Assembly: GCA_016281815.1 (NCBI GenBank)
Contig: JAEEJK010000082.1
Location: 1-40,926 of the forward strand
Source of the DNA: Prevotella sp.
GTDB taxonomy: Bacteria > Bacteroidota > Bacteroidia > Bacteroidales > Bacteroidaceae
Reading direction: 5' to 3'
DNA: 40,926 nt
The position numbers and the translations under genes are program-made. Position 1 is the stretch's first letter; each line of letters starts with the position of its first letter. The notes below the pieces were generated by a model that was not told the DNA's origin, did not search any database, and was given only the letters and a program-made list of their open reading frames with translations. This document shows positions 1 through 7,474 of the stretch, in pieces.

Positions 1-1
1 C

Positions 2-457
2 CGTCCCGCAGTGTTCGTGACCTTCAAGGGTGGCCATAGCAGCAGGGGCACAAGCCACTATGCCGGACACCACTTCGACAGACCCAATCCTCCCAAAGGA
101 CATGGACACAATCCTCCGATGGGACATGGCAACCACAACAATAATAATATCCACAACAACCACAACAACAATAACCATAACAACGGAAACTGGAACCACA
201 ACGGCAACAGCAACTGGAACCACAATGGCAACGGCAACCACAACAACAATCACAATCCTTCGGTGAACAACGGCAACCGTCACATGACGGGTAATGGCAA
301 CCACAACCCCTCGATGGGTGGCGCTTTTGGCAACAACCACCGCAGCGGGTCGGCCACTACTCCCAGCCGCACCTTCGGCAGCCATTCTTCCGGCAGCGTG
401 GCCAGCAATGGCAACACTGCTCCCAGGAGAGTCTTCGGAGGTGGTGCCCGCAAGTGA
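2..457 (+). CDS. C-terminal part of an Asn/Gly/His-rich low-complexity protein
   Basis: The reading frame is open to the left edge of the window, so this is the 3' part of a longer gene. A GTG at position 11 is not a convincing start. The visible ~151 residues begin with a short ordered stretch (VFVTFKGGHSSRG). A tract dominated by Asn, His, Gly and Trp follows, with recurring GNWNHNGN-type units at about residues 45-85. The tail is Ser/Gly/Arg-rich and ends in RRVFGGGARK. The DNA of the tract is made of CAACAA/AACCAC triplets, so its length may change by slippage. No catalytic motif is visible. The composition suggests a flexible extracytoplasmic or metal-binding tail, which is inference. 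A hairpin terminator follows about 50 bp downstream. The family is unrecognised because the N-terminal domain lies outside the window. Confidence 0.6.
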   Translation, partial: RPAVFVTFKGGHSSRGTSHYAGHHFDRPNPPKGHGHNPPMGHGNHNNNNIHNNHNNNNHNNGNWNHNGNSNWNHNGNGNHNNNHNPSVNNGNRHMTGNGNHNPSMGGAFGNNHRSGSATTPSRTFGSHSSGSVASNGNTAPRRVFGGGARK

Positions 458-507
458 TGCCATATCTTCTCTATATACAGCATGGGCAACCATGATGCAC
501 TGATGAT

Positions 508-545
508 CTCCACACCTCTTTCATCGGGGGTGTGGAGAATTTGTT
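508..545 (+). terminator. Terminator of the Asn/His-rich gene
   Basis: Perfect 9-bp stem CTCCACACC (508-516) and GGTGTGGAG (529-537) with a 12-nt loop, followed by AATTTGTTTTG. It lies about 50 bp after the stop codon at 457. The rest of the gap to 772 holds only the promoter at 677-707 and no supported gene. Confidence 0.7.
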
Positions 546-676
546 TTGAAATAGAACTAAAAAAATATCAGAAAACGCAAACCCATCAAAACCTGCGAAC
601 AATCTCTCGAAGCAAGTTACGGTCATGGGTTTTCGTACATAAAGGTTCAGGGTTCATACAACAACCTTCTTTTTTC

Positions 677-707
677 TTGGAAGAAGGATATCTTTGAGAT
701 ATCTTTG
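677..707 (+). promoter_or_regulatory. Bacteroidota-type promoter for the membrane protein/CHAP genes
   Basis: A TTG at 677-679 is followed after 20 bp by TATCTTTG at 700-707, matching the -33/-7 consensus of the Bacteroidota primary sigma factor. A second TATCTTTG at 689-696 lies 11 bp upstream, so the -7 element is duplicated; only the downstream copy has a correctly spaced -33 element. The predicted transcript starts near 714 and has an A-rich leader of about 58 nt before the ATG at 772. Confidence 0.65.
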
Positions 708-771
708 CTGTCGCAAATAAACAAGAAACCAAATCACAAGATGTCAACTTCAAAGTAAAAACCATCAACAT

Positions 772-1581
772 ATGAATGTACTTATCGTCGTTAATTTCAT
801 TACAGCAATCATCGCTTTTCTCACACTTACCTGGAAGCGCCATCCACTGATGGCACTTGTGGCTATGTGTTGTATCCTCTTGTATGGTTATGGATTATGG
901 AATGTGGGACTGAATATCGACGGTCGGCTTTGTCAAATGCTTCATGCAGAGGAATGCTATGGAAAGGAAGTAGCGTATCCTGCTTTGATGGGTGGATGGT
1001 CGGCATTGATGCTGTCAAACGTCTGTCTGGCTCTCTATCCTTGGCTGAAGCGATGGGCAGTAGTATTATGGATGCTTTTGGTAATAGTCAGTGGACTTGC
1101 TGTCAGCATGTTTTCACCCCTGAATGCCATAGAAGGGCTGTATGCCGTATGCTGTGCTATCATGTGCGAAATGACAATCATGTCAGGTCTTTCATATCTG
1201 GAATTCACTGTTTTAGGAAACATATATCTTCAGTCTCTTCTTCCTACTCTTTTTGCCTTGCCGGCACTTTGGGTCAGTGTCCGTTCGTTGGGTAGAGAGT
1301 ATCAACACAAATATCTGCCTCTCCTTCTCTCCGGAATATGGTTTGTGTTGAATCTGTCCATGACCATTGCCGTTTGGTCGCATTACATCCATCTCTCTTT
1401 GGAAGAGGCGGGCCGTCTATGTGTCGGGGAACTAAAAGACTTGTCGGGTCATACCTGGTCAGGCTACGTCACCGTCAACATCTTGATATTCTTCATTGCC
1501 TTCTTGATTGACGCCATCATCAGTTGGCTGCTATACCGATATGCAAAACACCATCTTCAACGACAAGAAAGGAAATCGTAA
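772..1581 (+). CDS. Uncharacterised polytopic membrane protein
   Basis: This is a 269-residue protein made almost entirely of hydrophobic helices. About eight transmembrane segments can be read, at roughly residues 1-21, 26-46, 62-84, 92-110, 120-140, 145-172, 183-204 and 228-250, ending in a basic tail (RYAKHHLQRQERKS). Cysteine is frequent (CC at about 34 and 126). No transporter or enzyme signature is recognised. The stop codon (1579-1581) lies one base before the ATG of the CHAP-like peptidase gene at 1583, so the two are probably translationally coupled. The promoter at 677-707 precedes it. A partner role for the peptidase (anchoring, export or self-protection) is inferred only from this arrangement. 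Confidence 0.75.
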   Translation: MNVLIVVNFITAIIAFLTLTWKRHPLMALVAMCCILLYGYGLWNVGLNIDGRLCQMLHAEECYGKEVAYPALMGGWSALMLSNVCLALYPWLKRWAVVLWMLLVIVSGLAVSMFSPLNAIEGLYAVCCAIMCEMTIMSGLSYLEFTVLGNIYLQSLLPTLFALPALWVSVRSLGREYQHKYLPLLLSGIWFVLNLSMTIAVWSHYIHLSLEEAGRLCVGELKDLSGHTWSGYVTVNILIFFIAFLIDAIISWLLYRYAKHHLQRQERKS

Positions 1582-1582
1582 A

Positions 1583-2104
1583 ATGAAAAAGAAGACAAAA
1601 GGCATCATCATCGCCATCTCCGTCATACTTATCTGGAACCATCTGCCTTACCACTACTGCAATGAGAAGGCTGCTGCCTACGTGACAAGCCATTCGGCTC
1701 CCAAATCGCGTTCCATGTGTGCTTGGTATGTGATAAAATCAATGTGGCACGGAGGTTGTCCCATTGGACTCATTCCCGCTTATGCCTACGAAAAGACCTT
1801 GCCACAGATGGGATTCAAGGAAATATCATCAGAAGGGTACATCCCTATGAAAGGCGACATCTCCGTTCTGCCTCAGAACAAGAAAAGCAGTTTCGGCCAT
1901 ATCGCCATTTATGATGGAAAGCAATGGGTGTCGGACTTCAAACAGAAAAGCCTGTATCCCAATTCCACCTATAAGGAAAATGGACACGAAAAGATATTCC
2001 GTGCCAGCGACGGTTGGCATTGGAAACATGTATGGACATCCCCGATAGACTGGTTTGGGTGGATGGAATCGCTGGTATTAGGATTCGATAAGATAAAAAT
2101 CTGA
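1583..2104 (+). CDS. Membrane-anchored CHAP-like (NlpC/P60 superfamily) cysteine peptidase
   Basis: 173 residues from the ATG at 1583, preferred over an upstream start because it opens with MKKKTKG plus a hydrophobic helix (residues ~8-22) that looks like a signal anchor, and it follows the previous stop directly. The body has the layout of CHAP amidase/endopeptidases: a nucleophile cysteine in SMCAWYV (Cys46), a GDISVLP strand (91-97), a catalytic histidine in FGHIAIY (His106), and an Asp in WVSDF (Asp118) as likely third residue. Members of this fold cut peptidoglycan peptides or amide bonds. At ~150 residues without a cell-wall-binding domain it resembles a minimal catalytic unit. It could be a cell-wall remodelling enzyme or a small toxin-like amidase paired with the flanking membrane proteins; the sequence does not decide this. 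Confidence 0.65.
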   Translation: MKKKTKGIIIAISVILIWNHLPYHYCNEKAAAYVTSHSAPKSRSMCAWYVIKSMWHGGCPIGLIPAYAYEKTLPQMGFKEISSEGYIPMKGDISVLPQNKKSSFGHIAIYDGKQWVSDFKQKSLYPNSTYKENGHEKIFRASDGWHWKHVWTSPIDWFGWMESLVLGFDKIKI

Positions 2105-2250
2105 TAGGTTGTTAATCTGAAAACGAACCAATTCATACGGAAAAGGTCGTATTTCGTACAACGAACAAGTTCTGCTTGTTACCTTAGAGCGGAAAGTGGT
2201 ACTATGTATTAGAAAGCATAGTTCAACCATTTAAATGATTCAAAAACATT

Positions 2251-2883
2251 ATGATTCTGTTTTATATCAGTATACTTGTCGCTGTCTATTGTGCTCTCTT
2301 CAACGAGAAGTGGCGTTCACGAGCCAATAGTTACCTCTTGTGGTTTTTTATTCCATTTGGATTGTTGTTTGTTGCCCGCAGAATGGGATACATCAAGGCT
2401 TCGATTCTCTCAATCTTCTCTCCTCCTGCCATGTTCGTTGTTCTTATTTGGGGGCTGATCAGTGTCATTGATGGTCATTCAGAGGGTGTCCCGGCTTTTA
2501 TTCCTTACCACACGGCGGCAGATTTGAGAAGAATCACAGGTGTTGGATTCCCAGATGTGACTCCGGTCGACTCCGCCTATTATGATGACTTCACCCATAA
2601 TGAAATCTCAATCAAGTTCATTCCACGCCGGCCTTTGTCAAAAGCATTCTACAACAAACTGCGTCATGCTTGTGTTGCCGACCCGTGTTGCTGGAAAAAA
2701 GAAGAGAATGGTTATCGCTATTATATTCTTCCTGAACTGCCTATAGACAGGCCCAATGGCACCCATATCCGCAAAGTAGAGGTGAATGGCGAAATGGAGT
2801 ATGATTGGCAAGGAGATTTCATAGAGGTCTTCGTTCCCTTCAAAGGCGATACCATCTATGTGAAGGATGGTTGGATGAGGTAG
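2251..2883 (+). CDS. Uncharacterised membrane protein with a C-terminal soluble domain
   Basis: 210 residues. The N-terminal ~75 residues form two or three transmembrane helices (about 2-16, 27-43 and 52-72). The rest is a soluble domain with many aromatic and acidic residues, a CVADPCCW cluster near residue 140 and a C-terminal strand pattern (DFIEVFVPFKGDTIYVKDGW). No family is recognised. The 146-bp gap upstream carries a weak -7-like element (TACCTTAG, 2180-2187) and a small hairpin AACAAG/CTTGTT, so the gene may have its own promoter. It shares strand and neighbourhood with the 8-TM protein and the CHAP-like enzyme, and the three may form one accessory module. Confidence 0.7.
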   Translation: MILFYISILVAVYCALFNEKWRSRANSYLLWFFIPFGLLFVARRMGYIKASILSIFSPPAMFVVLIWGLISVIDGHSEGVPAFIPYHTAADLRRITGVGFPDVTPVDSAYYDDFTHNEISIKFIPRRPLSKAFYNKLRHACVADPCCWKKEENGYRYYILPELPIDRPNGTHIRKVEVNGEMEYDWQGDFIEVFVPFKGDTIYVKDGWMR

Positions 2884-2927
2884 TGAATCATAGAAGGGGT
2901 CGGAGATTTTGATTCGTACGTGCCATC

Positions 2928-2953
2928 AAAAAGCAGGACTTTTGCCCTGCTTC
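2928..2953 (-). terminator. Outer copy of the tRNA-Pro terminator
   Basis: Hairpin AAGCAGG/CCTGCTT around the loop ACTTTTGC, with A and T runs on the flanks. It is nearly identical to the hairpin at 3006-3034, and the duplication gives tRNA-Pro two terminators in series. The hairpin could also stop transcription from the gene ending at 2883. Confidence 0.55.
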
Positions 2954-2961
2954 TTATTAAA

Positions 2962-2999
2962 AGTCGGGATGAGGCGACCTTTGGCTCAGAACCCTACGT
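2962..2999 (-). pseudogene. Degenerate tRNA-Pro 3' fragment
   Basis: Read on the minus strand it reproduces the acceptor 3' strand and discriminator (CATCCCGA) and the flanking GTCGCCT of tRNA-Pro, but the TTCGA T-loop is replaced by unrelated sequence and the 5' half is missing. It is not a functional tRNA. It could be left by a tandem duplication or by an old integration at the tRNA 3' end. Confidence 0.6.
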
Positions 3000-3005
3000 A
3001 CCATC

Positions 3006-3034
3006 AAAAAAGCAGGACTTTTGCCCTGCTTTTT
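3006..3034 (-). terminator. Terminator of tRNA-Pro
   Basis: 10-bp stem AAAAAGCAGG (3007-3016) and CCTGCTTTTT (3025-3034) around an 8-nt loop. On the minus strand it ends in a U6 run, directly after the tRNA 3' end. Symmetric A/T flanks make it possibly bidirectional. Confidence 0.75.
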
Positions 3035-3042
3035 ATTAAAAG

Positions 3043-3115
3043 TCGGGATGAGGCGACTCGAACGCCCGACCCCTACGTCCCGAACGTAGTGCGCTACCAA
3101 CTGCGCTACATCCCG
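3043..3115 (-). tRNA. tRNA-Pro (anticodon CGG)
   Basis: 73 nt, no encoded CCA. The 7-bp acceptor CGGGATG/CATCCCG (3115-3109 and 3050-3044) is typical of tRNA-Pro. The D-arm GCGC/GCGC encloses AGTTGGTA. The anticodon stem CTACG/CGTAG encloses TTCGGGA, so the anticodon is CGG and reads CCG. The T-arm GGGCG/CGCCT encloses TTCGAGT, with one G-T pair. The discriminator is A. All elements have standard lengths. Confidence 0.95.
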
Positions 3116-3126
3116 ATTTTGCGGTG

Positions 3127-3158
3127 CAAAGGTAGGCTTTTTTTATAATACAGGCAAA
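3127..3158 (-). promoter_or_regulatory. Promoter of tRNA-Pro
   Basis: On the minus strand TTTG (3158-3155), a 20-bp spacer and TACCTTTG (3134-3127) match the Bacteroidota consensus exactly. The expected start is within about 7 nt of the mature tRNA 5' end at 3115. Confidence 0.8.
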
Positions 3159-3211
3159 TTTTTCGCCTATTTTCTTTTTGATGTCAGATAAATCGGGATA
3201 AAACTGACTGT

Positions 3212-4513
3212 TCACAGCAGTTCGGGCAACTCAAACAGGCGCATGTAGTTGCTGCCCTTGATGAAGATATAGTAGCCCTCAGGATGCTCCTTGGCGATGG
3301 CATCCTTCACTTCCGATACATTGGCGAATTTTCTGAAAGGACTCTTGATGGCGCCAAACTCCTTGCCTACCAGCCACACCTGGTCGATGTTGGAGGCCAT
3401 AAGAAGGTCGATAACCTTATGATGTTCTTCGCTGCTGCATTCGCCCAGTTCGCCCATGTCGCCCACGATGGCCATCTTGGGATGCCCCTCTATGGCGCAG
3501 AAGTTGACCAAGGCGGCGTTCATGCTGGTGGGGTTGGCATTGTAGGTGTCGACGATGAGCTTGTTGTGTGCCGTGATGGTGAGTTGCGAGCGGTTGTTGC
3601 TCGGCACGTAGTTGGCGATGGCGTGGTCGACCTGTTCTTGGCTTACACCGAAATAGAGTCCGATGGCTGCTGCCGCCATCATGTTGAAGAGGTTGTAGGT
3701 GCCGATGAGTTGTGTTTGCACCTCATGCCATTCCCCGCTGCCATGATGCCAGCGCATGTGCACCATAGGGGTGCATGAGACGATCTCGCCGCTGGCGCAC
3801 AGGTCGTCGTGGTTGCCCACGCCATAGCGCACCTGTTTCAGTTCTCCGGCGATGCTCTGCAGGTGCTCGTTGTCGGCATCGATGAAGATGACGCTGTCCT
3901 CGCGTGTGCGAAGGAAATCGTAGAGTTCGCCTTTGGTGTGCAATACCCCCTCAAAAGAGCCGAAACCCTCCAGGTGAGCCTTGCCGACATTGGTGATGAT
4001 GCCGCAGTTGGGCTCCACGATGTTGACCAGTGTGTGTATCTCCCCAGGGTGGTTGGCCCCCATCTCCACCACGGCAATATCATGGTCGCGGGTGAGTTGG
4101 AGGAGAGTTTTGGGCACGCCGATATGGTTGTTGAAGTTTCCTCGTGTATAGAGCACGTTGTATTTCTCGCTGAGCACGGCAGCGATGAGTTCCTTCGTGG
4201 TGGTCTTGCCGTTGGTGCCGGTCACTCCGATGATGCGGGTGCCTAAGGTGCGGCGGTGGAGGCGAGCCAGTTGCTGCAGGGTGGTGAGCACATCATCCGT
4301 CACGATGTAGCGGGAGTCGGTGGTATCTGCATGCTCCGGCTCATCGACAACGGCGTAGGCGCAGCCTTTCTCCAAGGCAGCGGAGGCAAATAGGTTGCCG
4401 TTGAATTTCTCGCCTTTGAGGGCAAAGAAGATGGAGCCCTCGGGACAGTCACGGCTGTCGGTGGTGATGACAGGGTGCTGCTCAAAAACGTGGTATAGTT
4501 CTTCGATTTGCAT
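3212..4513 (-). CDS. murF: UDP-N-acetylmuramoyl-tripeptide--D-alanyl-D-alanine ligase
   Basis: 433 residues, normal for MurF. The enzyme adds D-Ala-D-Ala to the UDP-MurNAc-tripeptide in the cytoplasm, the last soluble step of peptidoglycan precursor synthesis. The N-terminal substrate domain contains TDSRDCPEGSIFFALKGE (18-35). The central ATPase has the Mur-ligase P-loop GVTGTNGKTTTKE (96-108), followed by NFNNHIGVP and VVEMGANHPGEI. The C-terminal domain has VDTYNANPTSM and IVGDMGELGE. It is divergent from folP with a 190-bp shared region. D-Ala-D-Ala ligase (ddl), which makes its substrate, lies at 21.9 kb in this window. Confidence 0.95.
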   Translation of the reverse strand: MQIEELYHVFEQHPVITTDSRDCPEGSIFFALKGEKFNGNLFASAALEKGCAYAVVDEPEHADTTDSRYIVTDDVLTTLQQLARLHRRTLGTRIIGVTGTNGKTTTKELIAAVLSEKYNVLYTRGNFNNHIGVPKTLLQLTRDHDIAVVEMGANHPGEIHTLVNIVEPNCGIITNVGKAHLEGFGSFEGVLHTKGELYDFLRTREDSVIFIDADNEHLQSIAGELKQVRYGVGNHDDLCASGEIVSCTPMVHMRWHHGSGEWHEVQTQLIGTYNLFNMMAAAAIGLYFGVSQEQVDHAIANYVPSNNRSQLTITAHNKLIVDTYNANPTSMNAALVNFCAIEGHPKMAIVGDMGELGECSSEEHHKVIDLLMASNIDQVWLVGKEFGAIKSPFRKFANVSEVKDAIAKEHPEGYYIFIKGSNYMRLFELPELL

Positions 4514-4634
4514 AGATGGTTGAGTTATTGACTTGCAAACTTACGAACATTTTTCGGATTATCGTCCTTGAAGAGGAAAAAAAAGCAGTATGCAAGGAAC
4601 TCTTTCTGAGAAAACAAAAAAGAAAGAGATTTGT

Positions 4635-4665
4635 TTTGCTTTTCCCCCGATTTGCATTACCTTTG
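4635..4665 (+). promoter_or_regulatory. Promoter of folP-cdaA
   Basis: TTTG at 4635-4638, a 19-bp spacer and TACCTTTG at 4658-4665 match the Bacteroidota consensus. It lies about 40 bp before the folP ATG at 4704. Confidence 0.75.
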
Positions 4666-4703
4666 TTGATTGAACAGATGTAAGCCGCAACTCAGCATCA
4701 GTC

Positions 4704-5552
4704 ATGCAGCCACAGAAACCACATACCATTTGTGTGGGCGGGCGGTTGATGGAACTCTCTTCGCCTATCGTGATGGGTATCCTCAACGCTACGCCAGACT
4801 CTTTTTTTGCCCCCAGCAGGGTGCAGACCGAGGAGGCCATCGCAAGGCGTGCAGATGAGATCGTGGCTGAAGGTGGCCAGGTAATTGATGTCGGGGCTTT
4901 CTCTACCCGTCCTGGTGGCCAGGCTGTGAGTGAGCAGGAGGAGATGTCGCGTCTGCGGTTGGCCCTCAGTGTGGTGAGGCGATGCCAACCCGATGCAGTG
5001 GTGAGTGTGGACACGTTCCGTCCGGATGTGGCACGCATGGCCGTGGAGGAGTTTGGCGCCCTTATCATCAATGATGTCTCTGAGGGTGGCATGGCCGCTT
5101 TCGGAGGGGTAAGCATCCCGCCGGATGAGGACGGAGTGCCTGCGATGTTCCGCATGATAGCCCGGCTTCGCGTGCCTTATGTGCTCATGTCGGTCAAGCC
5201 CAGCATCGACTTGATGTTGAAGGCGTTTGCCGCAGAGGTGAATATGCTCCATGCGCTTGGTGTGCCCGACATCATTCTTGACCCGGGCTTTGGTTTTGGC
5301 AAGACGCTGGAGGAAAACTACCAGGTGATGGCGCTGCTCGACCGTCTGCAGGTGTTCGGGCTGCCCGTTTTGGCAGGAGTGTCGCGCAAATCGATGATAT
5401 CCAAACTGCTTGGCTGTGATGCCGGCGATACGCTCAACGCCACCACAGCACTGCATGCCGTGGCACTGATGAAAGGTGTGAAGATCCTCCGTGTGCATGA
5501 TGTGGCGGAGGCTGTTGAGGCGGTGAGAATATTATTGAAGATTGAAAATTGA
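4704..5552 (+). CDS. folP: Dihydropteroate synthase
   Basis: 282 residues. It condenses p-aminobenzoate with dihydropterin pyrophosphate in folate synthesis and is the sulfonamide target. Diagnostic motifs: IVMGILNATPDSF (22-34), the pterin/phosphate loop region GGQVIDVGAFSTRPGG, SVDTFRPDVA, LIINDVSEGG, DPGFGFGKTLEENY and the C-terminal VLAGVSRKSMI. The family's usual DxGxxSTRPG occurs as DVGAFSTRPG. The final codons (LLKIEN and stop) are written in the heptamer array that begins at 5537, so the C-terminus seems to have been altered by the repeat. cdaA follows 48 bp later on the same strand, with nothing but repeat between them, so the two are probably co-transcribed. Confidence 0.95.
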   Translation: MQPQKPHTICVGGRLMELSSPIVMGILNATPDSFFAPSRVQTEEAIARRADEIVAEGGQVIDVGAFSTRPGGQAVSEQEEMSRLRLALSVVRRCQPDAVVSVDTFRPDVARMAVEEFGALIINDVSEGGMAAFGGVSIPPDEDGVPAMFRMIARLRVPYVLMSVKPSIDLMLKAFAAEVNMLHALGVPDIILDPGFGFGKTLEENYQVMALLDRLQVFGLPVLAGVSRKSMISKLLGCDAGDTLNATTALHAVALMKGVKILRVHDVAEAVEAVRILLKIEN

Positions 5553-5600
5553 AGATTGAAGATTGAAAATTGAAGATTGAAAATTATTGAAGACTGAAGA
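5537..5600 (+). repeat. Heptamer tandem array between folP and cdaA
   Basis: Seven consecutive 7-bp units, GAAGATT or GAAAATT (5537-5585), then ATT, GAAGACT and GAAGA, ending at the base before the cdaA ATG. On the other strand the units read TTCAATC/TTCAATT-type. The array starts inside the last codons of folP and fills the whole intercistronic gap. Confidence 0.9.
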
Positions 5601-6371
5601 ATGGTTATTGATTTTGGAATAAAAGACATACTTGACATCGTCCTGGTGGCGGTGATGATATATTATAGTTACAGGCTGATGAAGGAGTCGCGCACCATCA
5701 ATGTGTTTGTGGGTGTGCTGTTGTTCGTCATCATCTGGCTGGTGGTGACTCAGATACTTGAGATGCGGCTGCTTGGCAGCATTCTCGACAAACTCGTCAG
5801 CGTAGGTGTGATAGGACTGATCATCCTGTTCCAAAGTGAGATACGTAAGTTCCTCTACAATCTGGGTGCCCATCGGCGTATGGAACCGCTCATGAAATTG
5901 TTCGGACGCAAGAAAGATGCTGTCGACCGTGGAGTGATTATGCCCATCGTGTCTGCATGCATGAGCATGGCCCGCGACAAGGTGGGAGCCCTCATCATCA
6001 TTGAGCGAACCATTCCTTTGGAGGACTTGATGCAGGGGGCTGGTGAGGTACTGGACGCACAGATCAGCCAGCGCCTCATTGAGAATATCTTTTACAAGGG
6101 CGCACCGCTGCACGACGGAGCGATGATCATCTCCAAGAAGAGAATACGCGCCGCAGGATGTGTCCTGCCTGTCTCACACAGTTTGGACATCCCACGCGAA
6201 TTGGGTTTGCGTCACCGTGCAGGCATGGGCATCACGGAGGAGAGCGATGCCCTTTCCATCATCGTCTCTGAGGAAACAGGGCATGTCAGCGTGGCCATCA
6301 ATGGTGAGTTCAAGAGGCGCCTGTCGTTTGAGGACCTCGACAGCATCCTCACCAATGAGATGGGAGGATGA
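5601..6371 (+). CDS. cdaA: Diadenylate cyclase, CdaA type (c-di-AMP synthase)
   Basis: 256 residues, the normal CdaA length. Three N-terminal transmembrane helices (about 10-28, 34-54 and 60-78) precede a DAC/DisA_N domain that joins two ATP molecules into cyclic di-AMP. The two signature motifs are present: DGAMI (HDGAMII near residue 175) and RHRAG (near 206). GALIIIER and ENIFYKGAPLHDGA are also family-typical. c-di-AMP controls osmolyte transport and cell-wall homeostasis. No cdaR/ybbR gene follows, unlike in Firmicutes; pta comes next. The start codon abuts a heptamer array rather than a conventional leader, so that array lies in the translation-initiation region. Confidence 0.93.
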   Translation: MVIDFGIKDILDIVLVAVMIYYSYRLMKESRTINVFVGVLLFVIIWLVVTQILEMRLLGSILDKLVSVGVIGLIILFQSEIRKFLYNLGAHRRMEPLMKLFGRKKDAVDRGVIMPIVSACMSMARDKVGALIIIERTIPLEDLMQGAGEVLDAQISQRLIENIFYKGAPLHDGAMIISKKRIRAAGCVLPVSHSLDIPRELGLRHRAGMGITEESDALSIIVSEETGHVSVAINGEFKRRLSFEDLDSILTNEMGG

Positions 6372-6417
6372 CAATCGTTTTTCTCGGAAAAATAGACCGA
6401 TTATCGAATTTTTTTTC

Positions 6418-6425
6418 TAATTTTG
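6418..6425 (+). promoter_or_regulatory. -7 element of the pta promoter
   Basis: TAATTTTG matches TAnnTTTG and lies 41 bp before the pta ATG. No clear -33 TTTG is seen at the expected distance, so the call rests on the -7 box and position. Confidence 0.5.
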
Positions 6426-6466
6426 CAAAAGCAATCTATTGAAAGCACAATCTTACAAAAACAACT

Positions 6467-7474
6467 ATGAGTTTAGTACAACAAATCATCGACCGCGCTA
6501 AAAGCAACAAGCAGCGCATCGTGCTCCCCGAGGCAACTGAGGAGCGCACGTTAAGGGCAGCAGACAGAGTGCTTGCCGAAGATATCGCCGACCTGATCCT
6601 TATCGGCAATCCTGACGAGATCCATGCCCTGGCCAAGGAGTGGGGACTGGAGCATATTGACAAGGCCACGCTCATTGACCCTGAGAACAATCCCAAAAGC
6701 GAGGAGTATGCAGAACTGCTCACCGAACTGCGCAAGAAAAAGGGAATGACCATAGAGAAAGCCCGCGAACTGGTGAAGAATCCGCTTTACCTGGGCTGTA
6801 TGATCATCAAGACCAATGGTGCCGACGGCCAGATTTCTGGTGCCCTGAGTACCACGGGCGACACCTTGCGCCCTGCTCTGCAGATTATCAAATGCTCACC
6901 GGGCATCACCTGTGTGAGCGGAGCCATGTTGCTCATCACCAAGCAGCCGCAGTTTGGCGAGAATGGAATCCTCGTGGTGGGTGATGTCGCCGTCACTCCC
7001 ATGCCCGATGCAGCACAACTTTCGCAGATCGCCGTCTGTACGGCACAGACTGCCCGCAGCGTGGCCGGATTCGAAGACCCACGTGTGGCCATGCTGAGTT
7101 TCTCTACCAAGGGAAGTGCCACTCATGAGGTGGTGGACAAGGTGATCGAGGCCACCCGCCTGGCCAAGGAACTGGATCCCACACTGAAAGTTGACGGTGA
7201 ACTGCAGGCTGATGCCGCTCTCGTTCCGTCGGTGGGTGCAAAGAAGGCGCCGGGAAGCGAAATCGCAGGAAAGGCCAACGTACTTGTATTCCCCAACCTT
7301 GAGGTGGGCAACATCGGTTATAAACTTGTGCAGCGACTGGGCGATGCTGAGGCGCTCGGCCCGATTCTCCAGGGTATCGCACGTCCTGTGAATGACTTGA
7401 GCCGTGGTTGCTCCGTCGACGACATCTACAAGATGGTTGCCATCACTGCATGCCAGGCTATGGATGCCAAGTAA
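6467..7474 (+). CDS. pta: Phosphate acetyltransferase
   Basis: 335 residues, the short single-domain form of Pta. It interconverts acetyl-CoA and acetyl phosphate in the cytoplasm; with AckA this yields ATP and acetate. Family features: RIVLPEATEERTLRAAD near the N-terminus, the conserved core NGADGQISGALSTTGD, a GDVAVTPMPDAAQL segment, MLSFSTKGSA, the DGELQADAAL motif and PNLEVGNIGYKLVQRLG near the C-terminus. Pta and AckA genes normally adjoin. Here 636 bp separate them, holding a four-helix-bundle gene and two heptamer arrays. The stop codon (7472-7474) is followed at once by the first repeat unit. Confidence 0.95.
   Translation: MSLVQQIIDRAKSNKQRIVLPEATEERTLRAADRVLAEDIADLILIGNPDEIHALAKEWGLEHIDKATLIDPENNPKSEEYAELLTELRKKKGMTIEKARELVKNPLYLGCMIIKTNGADGQISGALSTTGDTLRPALQIIKCSPGITCVSGAMLLITKQPQFGENGILVVGDVAVTPMPDAAQLSQIAVCTAQTARSVAGFEDPRVAMLSFSTKGSATHEVVDKVIEATRLAKELDPTLKVDGELQADAALVPSVGAKKAPGSEIAGKANVLVFPNLEVGNIGYKLVQRLGDAEALGPILQGIARPVNDLSRGCSVDDIYKMVAITACQAMDAK

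Larger units (their letters stand above)
2917..3073 (-). repeat. Tandem duplication of tRNA-Pro 3' half plus terminator
   Basis: The segment beginning TACGT at 2917 repeats at 2995 and resumes as the intact tRNA at 3074, giving two units of 78 and 79 bp. Each unit holds the 3' strand of the anticodon stem, the T-arm region, the 3' acceptor strand (TCGGGATGAGGCGAC read on the + strand) and a GCAGG/CCTGC hairpin. The inner unit belongs to the functional tRNA and its terminator. The outer unit (2917-2994) is decayed in the T-arm. Confidence 0.75.

Noticed and set aside
482..697. 71-codon plus-strand frame
   Set aside because: It runs through the terminator at 508-545 and into the -33/-7 promoter region, and no protein-like pattern is visible.
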